The notes beneath the pieces were generated by a model that was given only the letters and a program-made list of their open reading frames with translations, did no database searches and was not told the origin of the DNA. This document shows positions 54,879 through 63,926 of a stretch of 64,000 bases of DNA, one piece after another. Both the position numbers and the translations under genes were made by a program. Position 1 is the first letter of the stretch, and each line of letters starts with the position of its first letter. Source of the DNA: Armatimonadota bacterium. GTDB taxonomy: Bacteria; Armatimonadota; UBA10988. The stretch is from NCBI GenBank assembly GCA_016235455.1, contig JACRKZ010000008.1:1-64000 (forward strand). The letters are read 5' to 3'.

Positions 54879-56162
54879 TTACTGGCTCAAACTGTCGATG
54901 ATCGCCACGAGCGGCAGGAACATCGAGATGACGATGAAGCCGACGATGAGGCCCAGGATAACGATCATGATCGGTTCCAGGGCCGCGGTCAGCGATTCCA
55001 GCGCCGCTTCGACTTCACCTTCGTAGAACTCGGCGATCTTCTCGAGCATCTGGTCGAGCGCGCCCGTCTCTTCGCCGATGGCCACCATCTGCACGACCAT
55101 GGGCGGGAACCAGCCACTCGCCTCCAACGGCTTGGCGATGACCTCACCTTCACGGATGGCCGCACGAGCATTCATGATGGCCGTGGAGATGATGTCGTTG
55201 TCCACCGTGCCGGCGGTCGTCTCCAGCGCGCCCAGCACCGGCACGCCGGACCCGAGCATGGTGGAGAGCGTCCGCGCGAAGCGGCTGAGCGAGATCTTCA
55301 GGCCGAGGATGCCAAAGACCGGCACCTTGAGGCGGATCCAGTCCCAGATGCGGCGACCGGACTTGGTCCTCTTCCACTTCTGGAAGAGCATCCAAATACC
55401 GAAACAAATGGGCCACGTAACCCAGAACTTCTTGATCATCCAGTTGACCATGAACTCCGAGGTGTTCTTGAGGAACAGGGTCGGCGCCGGGAAGTCCTTG
55501 ACGCCGAGGTCGGTGAACAACTGGATGAACTTGGGCAGGATGAAGGTCATCAGGAAGGTCACGATGCCGAACGCCACGATCAAGACCAGGACCGGGTAGG
55601 TCATGGATGACTTGATCTTGCGACGCAGCTCGATGTCCTTTTCGAGGAACCCAGCCAGGCGGTCGAGGGTTTCGTCGAGCACACCGCCGACCTCACCCGC
55701 GCGCACCAGACCGACGAACAGGTTGTTGAACGCCCTGGGGTGCCGCAGCAGCGCCTTGGACAAGGCCTCGCCCGCCTCGACCTGCGCCTGAAGGTCACGG
55801 ATGATGTCCTTGAGCTTGTAGCTGGCCGCCTGCTGCTCGAGCACCGTCAGACAGCGGATCAGACTCACGCCGGCATTCATCATGGTGGAGAACTGGCGGC
55901 AGAAGAGCGCCAGGTCCTTCATCTTGACCTTGCCGAAGTTGCCGACCCGCCGGCGCTTCTTCTCCTTTTCGGTCGCCGGACCCTTGACGCCCTTGGCCTT
56001 GGCCACCTTCGCCGCGGCGCGACCCGTCAACACCTTGACCTCGGTCGGGAAGTAACCCTGGGCCGAGAGCCGCTGCCGCAGGACCTTCTCGTCCTCAGCT
56101 TCGGTCGTGCCCTGGGTGATCTTGCCCGACTGGGTCTTGGCCGTGTACTGGAATACTGGCAT
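54879..56162 (-). CDS. pilC: Type IV pilus inner-membrane platform protein
   Basis: A 427-residue type II secretion F-domain protein. Two repeated T2SSF domains (~95-220, FCRQFSTMMNAGVSLIRCL; ~300-425, FARTLSTMLGSGVPVLGAL) with three membrane segments, and an N-terminal FQYTAKTQSGKITQGTTEAED. It couples PilB/PilT ATPase rotation to pilin insertion and removal. A basic linker (KGVKGPATEKEKKRRRVG) precedes the first domain. Located 55 bp after pilT. Confidence 0.95.
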   Translation of the reverse strand: MPVFQYTAKTQSGKITQGTTEAEDEKVLRQRLSAQGYFPTEVKVLTGRAAAKVAKAKGVKGPATEKEKKRRRVGNFGKVKMKDLALFCRQFSTMMNAGVSLIRCLTVLEQQAASYKLKDIIRDLQAQVEAGEALSKALLRHPRAFNNLFVGLVRAGEVGGVLDETLDRLAGFLEKDIELRRKIKSSMTYPVLVLIVAFGIVTFLMTFILPKFIQLFTDLGVKDFPAPTLFLKNTSEFMVNWMIKKFWVTWPICFGIWMLFQKWKRTKSGRRIWDWIRLKVPVFGILGLKISLSRFARTLSTMLGSGVPVLGALETTAGTVDNDIISTAIMNARAAIREGEVIAKPLEASGWFPPMVVQMVAIGEETGALDQMLEKIAEFYEGEVEAALESLTAALEPIMIVILGLIVGFIVISMFLPLVAIIDSLSQ

Positions 56163-56217
56163 CGCCTTCTCCCCAGGTCGCTCTCAGCTCAGGTGGCTCA
56201 AACATGGCCCCGGACGA

Positions 56218-57369
56218 TCAGCGTCGCTGTGTCGGGCGCCCACCACCGGCGGCGCCACCTTCCCCATCTTCGCCGAAAATGAGCTTCTTGAGCTCTTCCT
56301 GGTTGACCGCCTTCTTCATGGCGTCTTCGTAGGAGATCATACCCCGCGTATAGCAGTCGCTAAGCGCCTGATCCATGGTCTGCATGCCGATTTGCTTGCT
56401 GGTCTGGATGACCGAGGTCATCTGGTGGGCCTTGGCCTCACGGATCAGGTTGCGGATGGCCGAATTGCAGATCATGATCTCTTGGACACAAACGCGGCCC
56501 GACTGGCCGGCGCGCGGCAGCAACTGCTGCGAGATGACCGCCACCAGGTTGTTGGCCAACTGCACGCGGATCTGTTCCTGCTGGTCGGCGGGGAACTGGT
56601 CGACCATACGGTCCACGGTCTCCGCAGCGGTGTTGGTGTGCAGTGTGGCGAACACCAGGTGGCCCGTTTCCGCGGTGGTGATGGCGATACCCGTGGTTTC
56701 CAGGTCGCGCATCTCACCGACCAGGATGACGTCGGGGTCCTCGCGCAGGGCTGAGCGTAGCGCCTTGGCGAAGCTGTGGGTGTCGGTCCCCACCTCGCGC
56801 TGATGGAGCACTGACTTCTTGTGGGTGTGCAGATACTCGATCGGGTCCTCGATGGTGAGGATATGCACACCGCGCGTGGCGTTGATCTCGTTGATCATGG
56901 AGGCCAGCGTGGTCGACTTGCCCGAACCGGTCGGACCGGTCACCAGCACCAGCCCGCGCGGGCGGTTGATGAACTCACGTAGCACAGCCGGCTGCTTGAG
57001 GTCCTCCATGGTGGGGATGCGCGAGGGAATGGTACGGAAGGCGGCGGCGGCGCACATCTTCTCCTTGTACACATTCACGCGGAAGCGGGACACGCGCTGC
57101 AGCGAGTAGGAGAAGTCCAGCTCCCACTCGTTCTCATAGCGCTGGATCTGCTCATCGCTGAGGATGTCATAGCAGATGCGCTGCGCCACGGGCGGGGTGA
57201 ACTGCGTGTAAGGCAGCGGCTGGAGCTCGCCGTCGACCCGGATGATCGGCGGCAGACCCACAGCCACATGCAAGTCGGTACCACCGGCATCGACGCACTG
57301 GCGGAGCAGGTCGTCGATATGCGCATCCTCGATGGGCATCGCGCCTTTGCGCGGAACAGGCGTCTCCAT
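56218..57369 (-). CDS. pilT: Type IV pilus retraction ATPase
   Basis: A 383-residue hexameric ATPase that depolymerises pili for twitching motility and DNA uptake. Walker A GPTGSGKST, the Asp box (EDPIEYLH), Walker B (DVILVGEMRDLET) and the PilT C-terminal AIRNLIREAKAHQM (near-AIRNLIREGK motif) are all present. Its C-terminus has a Gly-rich tail (GGAAGGGRPTQRR). ATG 57369. Confidence 0.96.
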   Translation of the reverse strand: METPVPRKGAMPIEDAHIDDLLRQCVDAGGTDLHVAVGLPPIIRVDGELQPLPYTQFTPPVAQRICYDILSDEQIQRYENEWELDFSYSLQRVSRFRVNVYKEKMCAAAAFRTIPSRIPTMEDLKQPAVLREFINRPRGLVLVTGPTGSGKSTTLASMINEINATRGVHILTIEDPIEYLHTHKKSVLHQREVGTDTHSFAKALRSALREDPDVILVGEMRDLETTGIAITTAETGHLVFATLHTNTAAETVDRMVDQFPADQQEQIRVQLANNLVAVISQQLLPRAGQSGRVCVQEIMICNSAIRNLIREAKAHQMTSVIQTSKQIGMQTMDQALSDCYTRGMISYEDAMKKAVNQEELKKLIFGEDGEGGAAGGGRPTQRR

Positions 57370-57454
57370 CCGGCACTATCCTCCGAACCGCGGCCGGCGC
57401 CCGCTGGCGCCGACCTCGAACTAGCTGTGACACCGACTCGCCCTAGCGGCGAAC

Positions 57455-59278
57455 CTACTCCATCGCGGAGCCCACCGACTGGACCACGCGCATGACCTCT
57501 TCGATGGTGGTCATGCCGGCCAGGACCTTCTTCAGACCGTCCTGCTGCAACGTACGCATGCCGTTGGCGCGCGCCGCGTCGCGGATTTCGCCGGCCGATC
57601 CGCCCTTGACGATCAGTTCCGAGATCTCGGCGTTCATGATCATCAACTCGTAGATGCCGATGCGGCCCCGGTAGCCGGTTTCGCGGCAGTTGGAGCAGCC
57701 CTGGCCACGGTAGAAGGTGATCGGGTTGTTGGGGTCGGGCTTGAACCCGAACCGCTCCAAGGCTTCCACCGGCGGGTGGTAAGCCACGCGGCACTCGGAG
57801 CAGATCTTGCGGACCAGGCGCTGGGCCATGGAGCCGATCAGCGACGCGGCCACCAGGAACGGCTCGACGCCCATGTCGACCAGACGAGTGACCGACTGCG
57901 GCGCGTCGTTGGTGTGCACCGTGGACAGCACCAAGTGGCCCGTCAGCGACGCTTCGATGGCGATGTGCGCCGTTTCCACGTCACGGATCTCGCCGACCAT
58001 CATGATGTCCGGGTCCTGGCGCAGGAAGGAGCGCAGAGCACCGGAGAAGTCGACGCCGGCCTTGCGGTTCACCGCCACCTGCGAGATGCCCGGCAACTGG
58101 TACTCGACCGGGTCCTCGATGGTGATGATGTTGCGGTCCACCACGTTCAGCTTGTTGAGCACCGAGTACTGCGTGGTGGTCTTGCCCGAACCCGTCGGCC
58201 CACACGAGAGCAGAATGCCGTACGGCTGGACCACCAGCTCCTCGAGCAGCGCCTGCGTGTCGGGGAACAGACCCAGCTTGCTCAGACCGAGCAACACCGA
58301 GCTCTTGTCCAGGATACGCATAACCGACTTTTCGCCGTTGACTGTCGGGATGACGCTGACCCGCAGGTCGTAGTCCTTGCCGCCGTGCTTGATGGGAATA
58401 CGACCGTCCTGGGGCTTGCGCCGCTCGGCGATGTCCATATCGGACATGATCTTGACGCGCGAGAGCATGGGCGCGTGGACGTACTTGGGCACGGACATCA
58501 TCTCGTGGAGCACGCCGTCCACGCGGTAGCGCACGCGTACGTTGCGGCGCTGGGGCTCGATGTGGATGTCCGAGGCCTCGTCCTGAATGGACTTGACGAT
58601 GATCGTGTTGACGATGCGGATGATCGGCGCCTGCTCGGCGTCCACCATGGAAGTGACGTTGTCGTCGTCACTGCCATCGATGTTCATCTCGATGCCGCCG
58701 CGCTCCGCCTCAAAATCCTGCACCGCGGACGACATGAAGTCGGTGGCCGAGGCGCCGCCGAACTCGCTGGCGCCGCCGAACGGGTCGGCCGCCGCGGCGG
58801 CCTGCTCGGTCTCGCGGCCGCCGGCCGCGTTGCCGCCCGCCGCTTGGGCCTGGACGAACGGGGCCAGCTTGGCCTCAATCTCTTTTTCGGGCGCGAGCAC
58901 CGGCTTGGCGATGACCCCGACCATGCGCAGGTCGTCCAGCGCGATGATGTCGGTGGGGTCGGCCATGGCGATGACCACGCTGTTGCCGTCACGCCGGATG
59001 GGCAGCAGCTTGTGCTTGGTGAGCAGATGCAGCGGCACCAGCCGGACCACGGCCGGGTCGGGCGTGATGTCGCGCAGCTTGACGCGCTCGGCGCCAATCG
59101 ACTCGGCCTTGGCGTCCAGCACGTCGTCCTCGCTGGCCAGACCTTGGTCGACCAGCACCGTTTCGAGCCGTGACGATCCGGTTTTGCGAGCAACATCCAC
59201 CGCGGCACGCAGGTCCGTCTCCGAGATGATGCCCTTCTGAACCAGGATCTGTCCGAGATTCCGCCTTGGCGTACTCAC
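57455..59278 (-). CDS. pilB: Type IV pilus assembly ATPase
   Basis: A 607-residue extension ATPase (GspE/PilB). The N-terminal MshEN domain (RRNLGQILVQKGIISETDL ... VLVDQGLAS) may bind c-di-GMP. A linker rich in Ala/Gly/Asp (~185-230) precedes the motor: GPTGSGKTTT, TIEDPVEYQLPGISQ, DPDIMMVGEIRD, and the four-Cys zinc site (CSEC...CSNC). GTG 59278 is chosen because a promoter lies at 59428-59457, so longer frames cannot be transcribed whole. The leader is ~140 nt. Confidence 0.95.
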   Translation of the reverse strand: MSTPRRNLGQILVQKGIISETDLRAAVDVARKTGSSRLETVLVDQGLASEDDVLDAKAESIGAERVKLRDITPDPAVVRLVPLHLLTKHKLLPIRRDGNSVVIAMADPTDIIALDDLRMVGVIAKPVLAPEKEIEAKLAPFVQAQAAGGNAAGGRETEQAAAAADPFGGASEFGGASATDFMSSAVQDFEAERGGIEMNIDGSDDDNVTSMVDAEQAPIIRIVNTIIVKSIQDEASDIHIEPQRRNVRVRYRVDGVLHEMMSVPKYVHAPMLSRVKIMSDMDIAERRKPQDGRIPIKHGGKDYDLRVSVIPTVNGEKSVMRILDKSSVLLGLSKLGLFPDTQALLEELVVQPYGILLSCGPTGSGKTTTQYSVLNKLNVVDRNIITIEDPVEYQLPGISQVAVNRKAGVDFSGALRSFLRQDPDIMMVGEIRDVETAHIAIEASLTGHLVLSTVHTNDAPQSVTRLVDMGVEPFLVAASLIGSMAQRLVRKICSECRVAYHPPVEALERFGFKPDPNNPITFYRGQGCSNCRETGYRGRIGIYELMIMNAEISELIVKGGSAGEIRDAARANGMRTLQQDGLKKVLAGMTTIEEVMRVVQSVGSAME

Positions 59279-59427
59279 GTCCGTTACCCCGCTTTGAGGC
59301 AGCTCGCCGGCTATCTGGCCGGTGCCGTCCTCTGTGTCATCGCCACTGTCGCGCGCGTGATGGCCGCGCGCGCCGCCGCTCATGCATACCGCAACTACCG
59401 CCTGCGGCCCGCAGTCGTTCCGGGCCA

Positions 59428-59457
59428 AGGATACCGCATCGCGATCCGGCTTGTCAA
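59428..59457 (-). promoter_or_regulatory. Promoter of the pilB-pilT-pilC-pilD run
   Basis: On the minus strand, TTGACA (59452-59457, perfect) and TATCCT (59428-59433) are 18 nt apart, giving a start near 59421 and a leader of ~140 nt before pilB. It lies at the 3' end of the 187-bp gap after aroE. Confidence 0.7.
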
Positions 59458-59465
59458 CGGCCCGC

Positions 59466-60338
59466 TCAGGCGCTGCGGCGCGCCAACTCCGCGCTCAGCA
59501 CGCTGCGCATCAACTCGGCCGGCGGCTCCTGTCCGGTCCACCGCGCCAGTGCCAGAGCGCCCTGGTAGGCCAACATGCTCACCCCGTTGCGGCAGCTCGC
59601 GCCGCGCTCGGCCGCGGCGCGCATCAGTTGCGTCTCGGCCGGGTTGTAGATGATGTCGACCAGCCAGGCGCCGGCCGCCAACGCGGGCAAGGTCACCGGC
59701 GCGGCATCCATCTCCGGGTACATACCCACACTGGTGGTGTTCACAATCAGATCCGCCGCGGCCAGCGTAGTTTCGAGTCGCGACGAATCGAGGGCCATCG
59801 CCTCGGCCGAGCCGGCCCGCACGCGCTCGTTGAGCAGTTCGCACAGCTCGTCGGCGCGCGCCGCGGTGCGGTTGGCCACCACCAGGCGTTCGGCGCCCGC
59901 GCGTACCAGCGACACGCTGACCGCGCGCGCGCTGCCCCCGGCGCCCAGCACCACCACGCGCCGGCCGGCCACCTGGCAGCCGTCGGCGGCCAGCGCGGCC
60001 ACGAATCCGGGCCCATCGGTGCTGTCGCCGACGATGCCGTCGGGCGTGAAGTGGACCGTGTTGACCGTGCCGGTGAGCTGTGCCTCGGCGGTCGGATGGT
60101 CGACCAACCCCAGCAGCGCCTGCTTGTGCGGGATGGTGGCGTTGAAGCCGACCAGCCCGGCGGCGCGCAGGCCGGCCAGCGCGGCGGGCAGGTCGTCGGG
60201 TGCCACCGCGAATGGCACGTAGGCCCAGTCGAGCCCCATGGCCGCCAGCGCGGCGTTCTGCATGGGTGGCGAGAAGCTGTGCCGCACGGGCCAGCCAATG
60301 ACGCCCACCAGGCGAGTAGTGCCCCAGATGTCGGGCAT
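59466..60338 (-). CDS. aroE: Shikimate dehydrogenase
   Basis: Reduces 3-dehydroshikimate with NADPH in aromatic amino acid synthesis. It has the substrate pocket SFSPPMQNAAL, catalytic Lys in NATIPHKQ, Asp in GDSTDGPGF and the cofactor loop GAGGSARAVSVSL with NRT. 290 residues, normal. ATG 60338 (MPDIWGT) is 16 bp after yqeG; the longer upstream frame would overlap that gene. Confidence 0.95.
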   Translation of the reverse strand: MPDIWGTTRLVGVIGWPVRHSFSPPMQNAALAAMGLDWAYVPFAVAPDDLPAALAGLRAAGLVGFNATIPHKQALLGLVDHPTAEAQLTGTVNTVHFTPDGIVGDSTDGPGFVAALAADGCQVAGRRVVVLGAGGSARAVSVSLVRAGAERLVVANRTAARADELCELLNERVRAGSAEAMALDSSRLETTLAAADLIVNTTSVGMYPEMDAAPVTLPALAAGAWLVDIIYNPAETQLMRAAAERGASCRNGVSMLAYQGALALARWTGQEPPAELMRSVLSAELARRSA

Positions 60339-60354
60339 GGCCTTACCTCCCGAG

Positions 60355-60873
60355 CTAGTCGTCGCGGCGTTCAGCCCAACGCCGACGCAGTAGCGGCCGC
60401 TCAAGCGGCCGGCCCAGCAGACGGTAGACGATGAAGTCGTTGGTGCTGCAGGGGCGGACCAGCACCGTTCGCATGCCCATGCGGTTGCCCCCGACGATGT
60501 CGGTGAACAACTGGTCGCCGACCATGGCCGTCTCGCCGGCCTCCACGGCCATGGCCGCCAGCGCGCGGCGGAACCCCGCGCGCGCTGGCTTGCGGGCCAG
60601 CGCCAGCGTGGGGATGCCCAGTTCGGCCACCATGCGCGCCACCTTGCGCGGCTGGGCCGAGTTGGACAGCACGCACAGCCGCACGCCGTCGGCGATCAGC
60701 GCCTCGAGCCAGGCCCGGGTGGCCGTGTCGAGGTGGTAGGCATTGCGCGGCACCAGGGTGTTGTCGGCATCCATGATCAGGGCGCGAATGCCCCATCCGG
60801 CCAGCCGCTCGGGTGTCAACTCGAGCACGGTATCCAGGCAGTGATCCGGGCGGATGAGGTGGCTCAGGCTCAT
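60355..60873 (-). CDS. yqeG: YqeG-family HAD IIIA-type phosphatase
   Basis: A 172-residue HAD phosphatase: motif I DADNTLVP, motif II SNS, Lys in RKPARAGF and motif IV GDQLFTDIVGGN. YqeG proteins are often found with aroE in one operon, as here; homologues act on phosphatidylglycerol phosphate (mitochondrial/plant relatives) or unknown substrates. Its start overlaps the mltG stop by 4 bp. Confidence 0.92.
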   Translation of the reverse strand: MSLSHLIRPDHCLDTVLELTPERLAGWGIRALIMDADNTLVPRNAYHLDTATRAWLEALIADGVRLCVLSNSAQPRKVARMVAELGIPTLALARKPARAGFRRALAAMAVEAGETAMVGDQLFTDIVGGNRMGMRTVLVRPCSTNDFIVYRLLGRPLERPLLRRRWAERRDD

Positions 60874-61868
60874 TTGACCGCTCCCTTGGCTCGGTTGTGT
60901 TCGGCCTCGGTGCGGCTGAAGATGTGGCGGTTGCCCGGCCCGAGCACGTAGAACAGGTAGTCATGCTTCTCGGGGCGCAGCGCGGCCGCGAGGCTGGGCT
61001 TGCCGGGGCAGCAGATGGGCCCTGGCGGCAAGCCCTTGACGCGGTAGGTGTTGTACGGCGAGTCCACCTTCAGGTCGCTGTACATCACGCGCTGCTTGTG
61101 GCGCCCGAGGGCGTAGAGCACCGTGGCATCGATCTGCAGGCGCATGCCGGTACGCAGGCGGTTGGCGATCACGCCGGCGATGCGCGCGCGCTCGTCGTCG
61201 CCGCGGGCTTCGCGCTCGATGAGCGAGGCGATGGTCACCACGGCATGCCGCGTGCGGCCGGCCAGGAGGCGGTCGCCGTCGATGTCGCGCCACACCTCCT
61301 CGAACCGCCGGAGTTGCAGCGCCACCAGCTTCTCGGCATTGGGCGGCGGGTCGACGGTGTAGGTGTCGGGGAACAGATAGCCTTCGAGCGTGGCCCGCGC
61401 GGGCAGGCCGAGCCCGGCCGCGTCGGGTGCCGCCGCGGCCGTCGCCGCGGCCAGATAGGCGTCAGCGGTGCTGATACCGACCTTCTCGGCGCGTTCGGCG
61501 CACTGGCCCAGGCCGAAGCCCTCGGGGAAGGTGACCCGGCGCTCGGCGGTACGGCCCGACGCGAACAGGCTCTGCAACTGGTCGACGCTCATGGCCGGCG
61601 ACACGATGTACGCCCCGGCCTTGAGGCCGAGATGCTTCTGACGTGCCCTGAGGCGGAAGGCGCGAGCGCTGCGGATCACGCCTTCGCCGGCAAGTTGCTC
61701 GCCGACCGCGCGCGCCGAAGCGCCCGACTGCACGCGGAACAGGCGGTCTTCGCCCCCGCCCGCGGCGGTCAAGGCACGACGATACCAGCGCAACGCGGCC
61801 CAGGGGCCGAGGGTGAGCAGCAGCACCGCGGCCAGCGCCGCGCCTAGGACAAAACGACGTACGGTCAT
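60870..61868 (-). CDS. mltG: Endolytic murein transglycosylase
   Basis: A 332-residue membrane-anchored glycan-strand terminase. One N-terminal helix (VLGAALAAVLLLTLGPWAAL), a LysM-like region (FRVQSGASARAVGEQLAGEGVI), then the YceG domain with LEGYLFPDTY, catalytic Glu in ASLIEREAR and SPYNTYRVKGLPPGPI. It ends LFYVLGPGNRHIFSRTEAEHNRA. ATG 61868 has a TACCAT box 6 nt upstream and no ribosome site. It heads the mltG-yqeG-aroE run. Confidence 0.95.
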   Translation of the reverse strand: MTVRRFVLGAALAAVLLLTLGPWAALRWYRRALTAAGGGEDRLFRVQSGASARAVGEQLAGEGVIRSARAFRLRARQKHLGLKAGAYIVSPAMSVDQLQSLFASGRTAERRVTFPEGFGLGQCAERAEKVGISTADAYLAAATAAAAPDAAGLGLPARATLEGYLFPDTYTVDPPPNAEKLVALQLRRFEEVWRDIDGDRLLAGRTRHAVVTIASLIEREARGDDERARIAGVIANRLRTGMRLQIDATVLYALGRHKQRVMYSDLKVDSPYNTYRVKGLPPGPICCPGKPSLAAALRPEKHDYLFYVLGPGNRHIFSRTEAEHNRAKGAVK

Positions 61869-61874
61869 GCCGAT

Positions 61875-61880
61875 ATGGTA
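61875..61880 (-). promoter_or_regulatory. Candidate -10 box of mltG (leaderless)
   Basis: On the minus strand TACCAT ends 6 nt before ATG 61868. No convincing -35 is visible. Confidence 0.4.
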
Positions 61881-61943
61881 GCACGGCCTCGCCGTGGCGG
61901 GACCGTCGGGACTCGCGCGCGATCGCGGCGCGCCAAACCGAGC

Positions 61944-61949
61944 TACAAT
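61944..61949 (+). promoter_or_regulatory. Candidate -10 box of the hybrid kinase gene
   Basis: TACAAT lies 48 nt upstream of ATG 61998, leaving room for a normal leader (GAGGACGG as a weak ribosome site). The -35 is not recognisable. Confidence 0.35.
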
Positions 61950-61997
61950 GGTGCCGCGAGGCCGCCCGGCCGGCCTGCTCGAGGACGGTGGCTAGCC

Positions 61998-63818
61998 ATG
62001 CGTTGGTACGGCAGTTGGCGCATCCGCACGCAGCTCGCCGCCATCATGGCGGTGGCGCTCTCGCCCGCCGCGGTGCTGCTGGTCAGCGCCTACCACCGTT
62101 CGCCCCAAGGCGTGGCGTGGCTCGCGTTGGTCACGCTGCTCGCGGCGCTACTGGCCTGGCGCATGTGGCGTAGCGGGCCGGCCCGCCGCCTGGACCATGT
62201 CCTGGCCGTGGCGCAGGCGCTGGGCCGCGGCGACCTGAGCGCCCGCGCGCCGCTCGACGAGGCGGAACACGAGCTCGGCCCCTTGGCGCGCGCACTCGAC
62301 GAGGCAGCCCAGGCGCTGCGCGGCAGCGAGCAGCAACTGCGCGACCTGCTTGAGCTGCTGCCCTTGGCCGCCAGCATCACCGACGCCGAGGGCGGCGTGC
62401 GCATGGTCAACCACCAGCATGTGGCGCTGTTTGGCTACCCGCCTGAGTCGATCCCCGATGCCGAGGCCTGGTTCCGGTTGACCCAGCCCGACCCCGCCAG
62501 CCAGCACGCGGAGCTGGCCCAATGGCGCGACGATCTGGCCGAGGCCGCGCGCCGTGGCGCCGCCACGCCGTGCCGCGAGTACCGCGTGCGGTGTGCCGAT
62601 GGCACGACCCGCGACGTGGAGATCACGCATCGCCCGCTCGGCCATCTGGGCGTGACCGTCTACGTCGATGTCACGGAGCGCAACGGGCGCGCCCGGGAGC
62701 ACCTGGTCAGCGAACGCGAGCGCCTCGTCAGCCAGTCACAGGCCAGCCTGGGCACACTGGCTGGCGGCGTGGCCCACGACTTCAACAACCTCCTGACCAC
62801 CATCATCGGTGGCATCGAGCTGGCGACGCTGGCCAACGGCGAGGACGCGCCCGGCGCCGACGAGCTGCGCCTGGCGCTGTCGGCGGCGCAACGTGCCGCC
62901 GACCTGACCAGCCAGATGCTGGCCTATTCAGGCCAGGGCGTGCGGCAGTTGGCCGACGTGGACCTGGGCTACGCCGCGCGCCGCGCTGCCGGCGCCATGC
63001 TGCCGGTCATGGGCGAGCGCGCCGACCTCAACCTGGCCCTGGCGTCGAGCCTGCCCCTGTTCCGCTCCGACCCGATCGAGATCGAGCGGCTGATCGTCAG
63101 CCTGATCACCAACGGCCTGGAGGCCGTGCCGGCGGACCGGCACGGCAGCGTGACGGTGCGCACCGGCCTGGCGGAGTACGACGCGGCCGCGCTGGCCTCC
63201 AGCCGCACGCCGCGCCCGCCGCGACCTGGCGCGTTCGTCTGGGTCGAAGTGCGCGACGACGGTGTTGGCATGGACGACGAGACCCAACGCCGCCTGTTCG
63301 AGCCGTTCTACTCCACCAAGTTCGCCGGCCGCGGGCTGAGCCTGCCCGCGGTCCAGGGCATCGTCGGCTCCTGTGGCGGGGCCATCTTCATCGACAGCCA
63401 ACCGGGCCAAGGCACAACGGTCCGCGTGCTGTTCCCGCCCGACAACGACGGCGAGCCGTGCGTGCTCGTGGTCGATGACGACGACGATGTGCGCGACCTG
63501 GCCGTGTCGTTCGCCACGCGCTGCGGCTGGCGCGCGATCGGTGTGGCTGACGGCGCGGCGGCGCTGGCCGAGGCGGCGCGCTTGGGCCGTCAGCTGCGCG
63601 TGGTATTGCTCGATCTGTCCATGCCCGACCGCGACGGCCGGGCCGTACTGGCCGATCTGCGAGCGCTGTCGGCCGCTCTGCCAGTGGTTGTCTGCAGCGG
63701 CCACGACCGGGCCGAGGCCCTGGCCGACCTGGCCCAACTCAAGCCCTCTGGATTCCTGAGCAAGCCATTCACCATGGCCAGCTTCGAGCAAGCCCTCCAG
63801 GCTGCGGCGCTGGCCTGA
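61998..63818 (+). CDS. Hybrid histidine kinase (membrane, HAMP, PAS, HisKA, HATPase, receiver)
   Basis: A 606-residue sensor kinase. Two membrane helices near the N-terminus (~12-58), HAMP (~58-110), PAS (~112-225), the phospho-acceptor H260 in GGVAHDFNNLLTTIIG, an HATPase_c domain (~325-480) and a C-terminal receiver (486-606) with D~539 in LLDLSMPD. The ATPase N-box reads LIVSLITNGLEA (first Asn replaced by Ser) and the G2 box GRGLSLPAV (Gly replaced by Ser), so ATP binding may be altered. No adjacent regulator; the two stand-alone receivers in the window are possible targets. Confidence 0.9.
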   Translation: MRWYGSWRIRTQLAAIMAVALSPAAVLLVSAYHRSPQGVAWLALVTLLAALLAWRMWRSGPARRLDHVLAVAQALGRGDLSARAPLDEAEHELGPLARALDEAAQALRGSEQQLRDLLELLPLAASITDAEGGVRMVNHQHVALFGYPPESIPDAEAWFRLTQPDPASQHAELAQWRDDLAEAARRGAATPCREYRVRCADGTTRDVEITHRPLGHLGVTVYVDVTERNGRAREHLVSERERLVSQSQASLGTLAGGVAHDFNNLLTTIIGGIELATLANGEDAPGADELRLALSAAQRAADLTSQMLAYSGQGVRQLADVDLGYAARRAAGAMLPVMGERADLNLALASSLPLFRSDPIEIERLIVSLITNGLEAVPADRHGSVTVRTGLAEYDAAALASSRTPRPPRPGAFVWVEVRDDGVGMDDETQRRLFEPFYSTKFAGRGLSLPAVQGIVGSCGGAIFIDSQPGQGTTVRVLFPPDNDGEPCVLVVDDDDDVRDLAVSFATRCGWRAIGVADGAAALAEAARLGRQLRVVLLDLSMPDRDGRAVLADLRALSAALPVVVCSGHDRAEALADLAQLKPSGFLSKPFTMASFEQALQAAALA

Positions 63819-63840
63819 CCGGGCCGTGGATCGCCCAGCT

Positions 63841-63869
63841 TTGACATGACCTCCACGGACTGGCATACT
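63841..63869 (+). promoter_or_regulatory. Promoter of a gene leaving the right edge
   Basis: TTGACA (63841-63846, perfect consensus) and CATACT (63864-63869) are 17 nt apart, just after the kinase gene. Confidence 0.65.
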
Positions 63870-63926
63870 GCGAGTCGCCGCCGCAATCGTGGGGCGGTGG
63901 CAAGCAGATATCGTGGCGGGTGCGGC

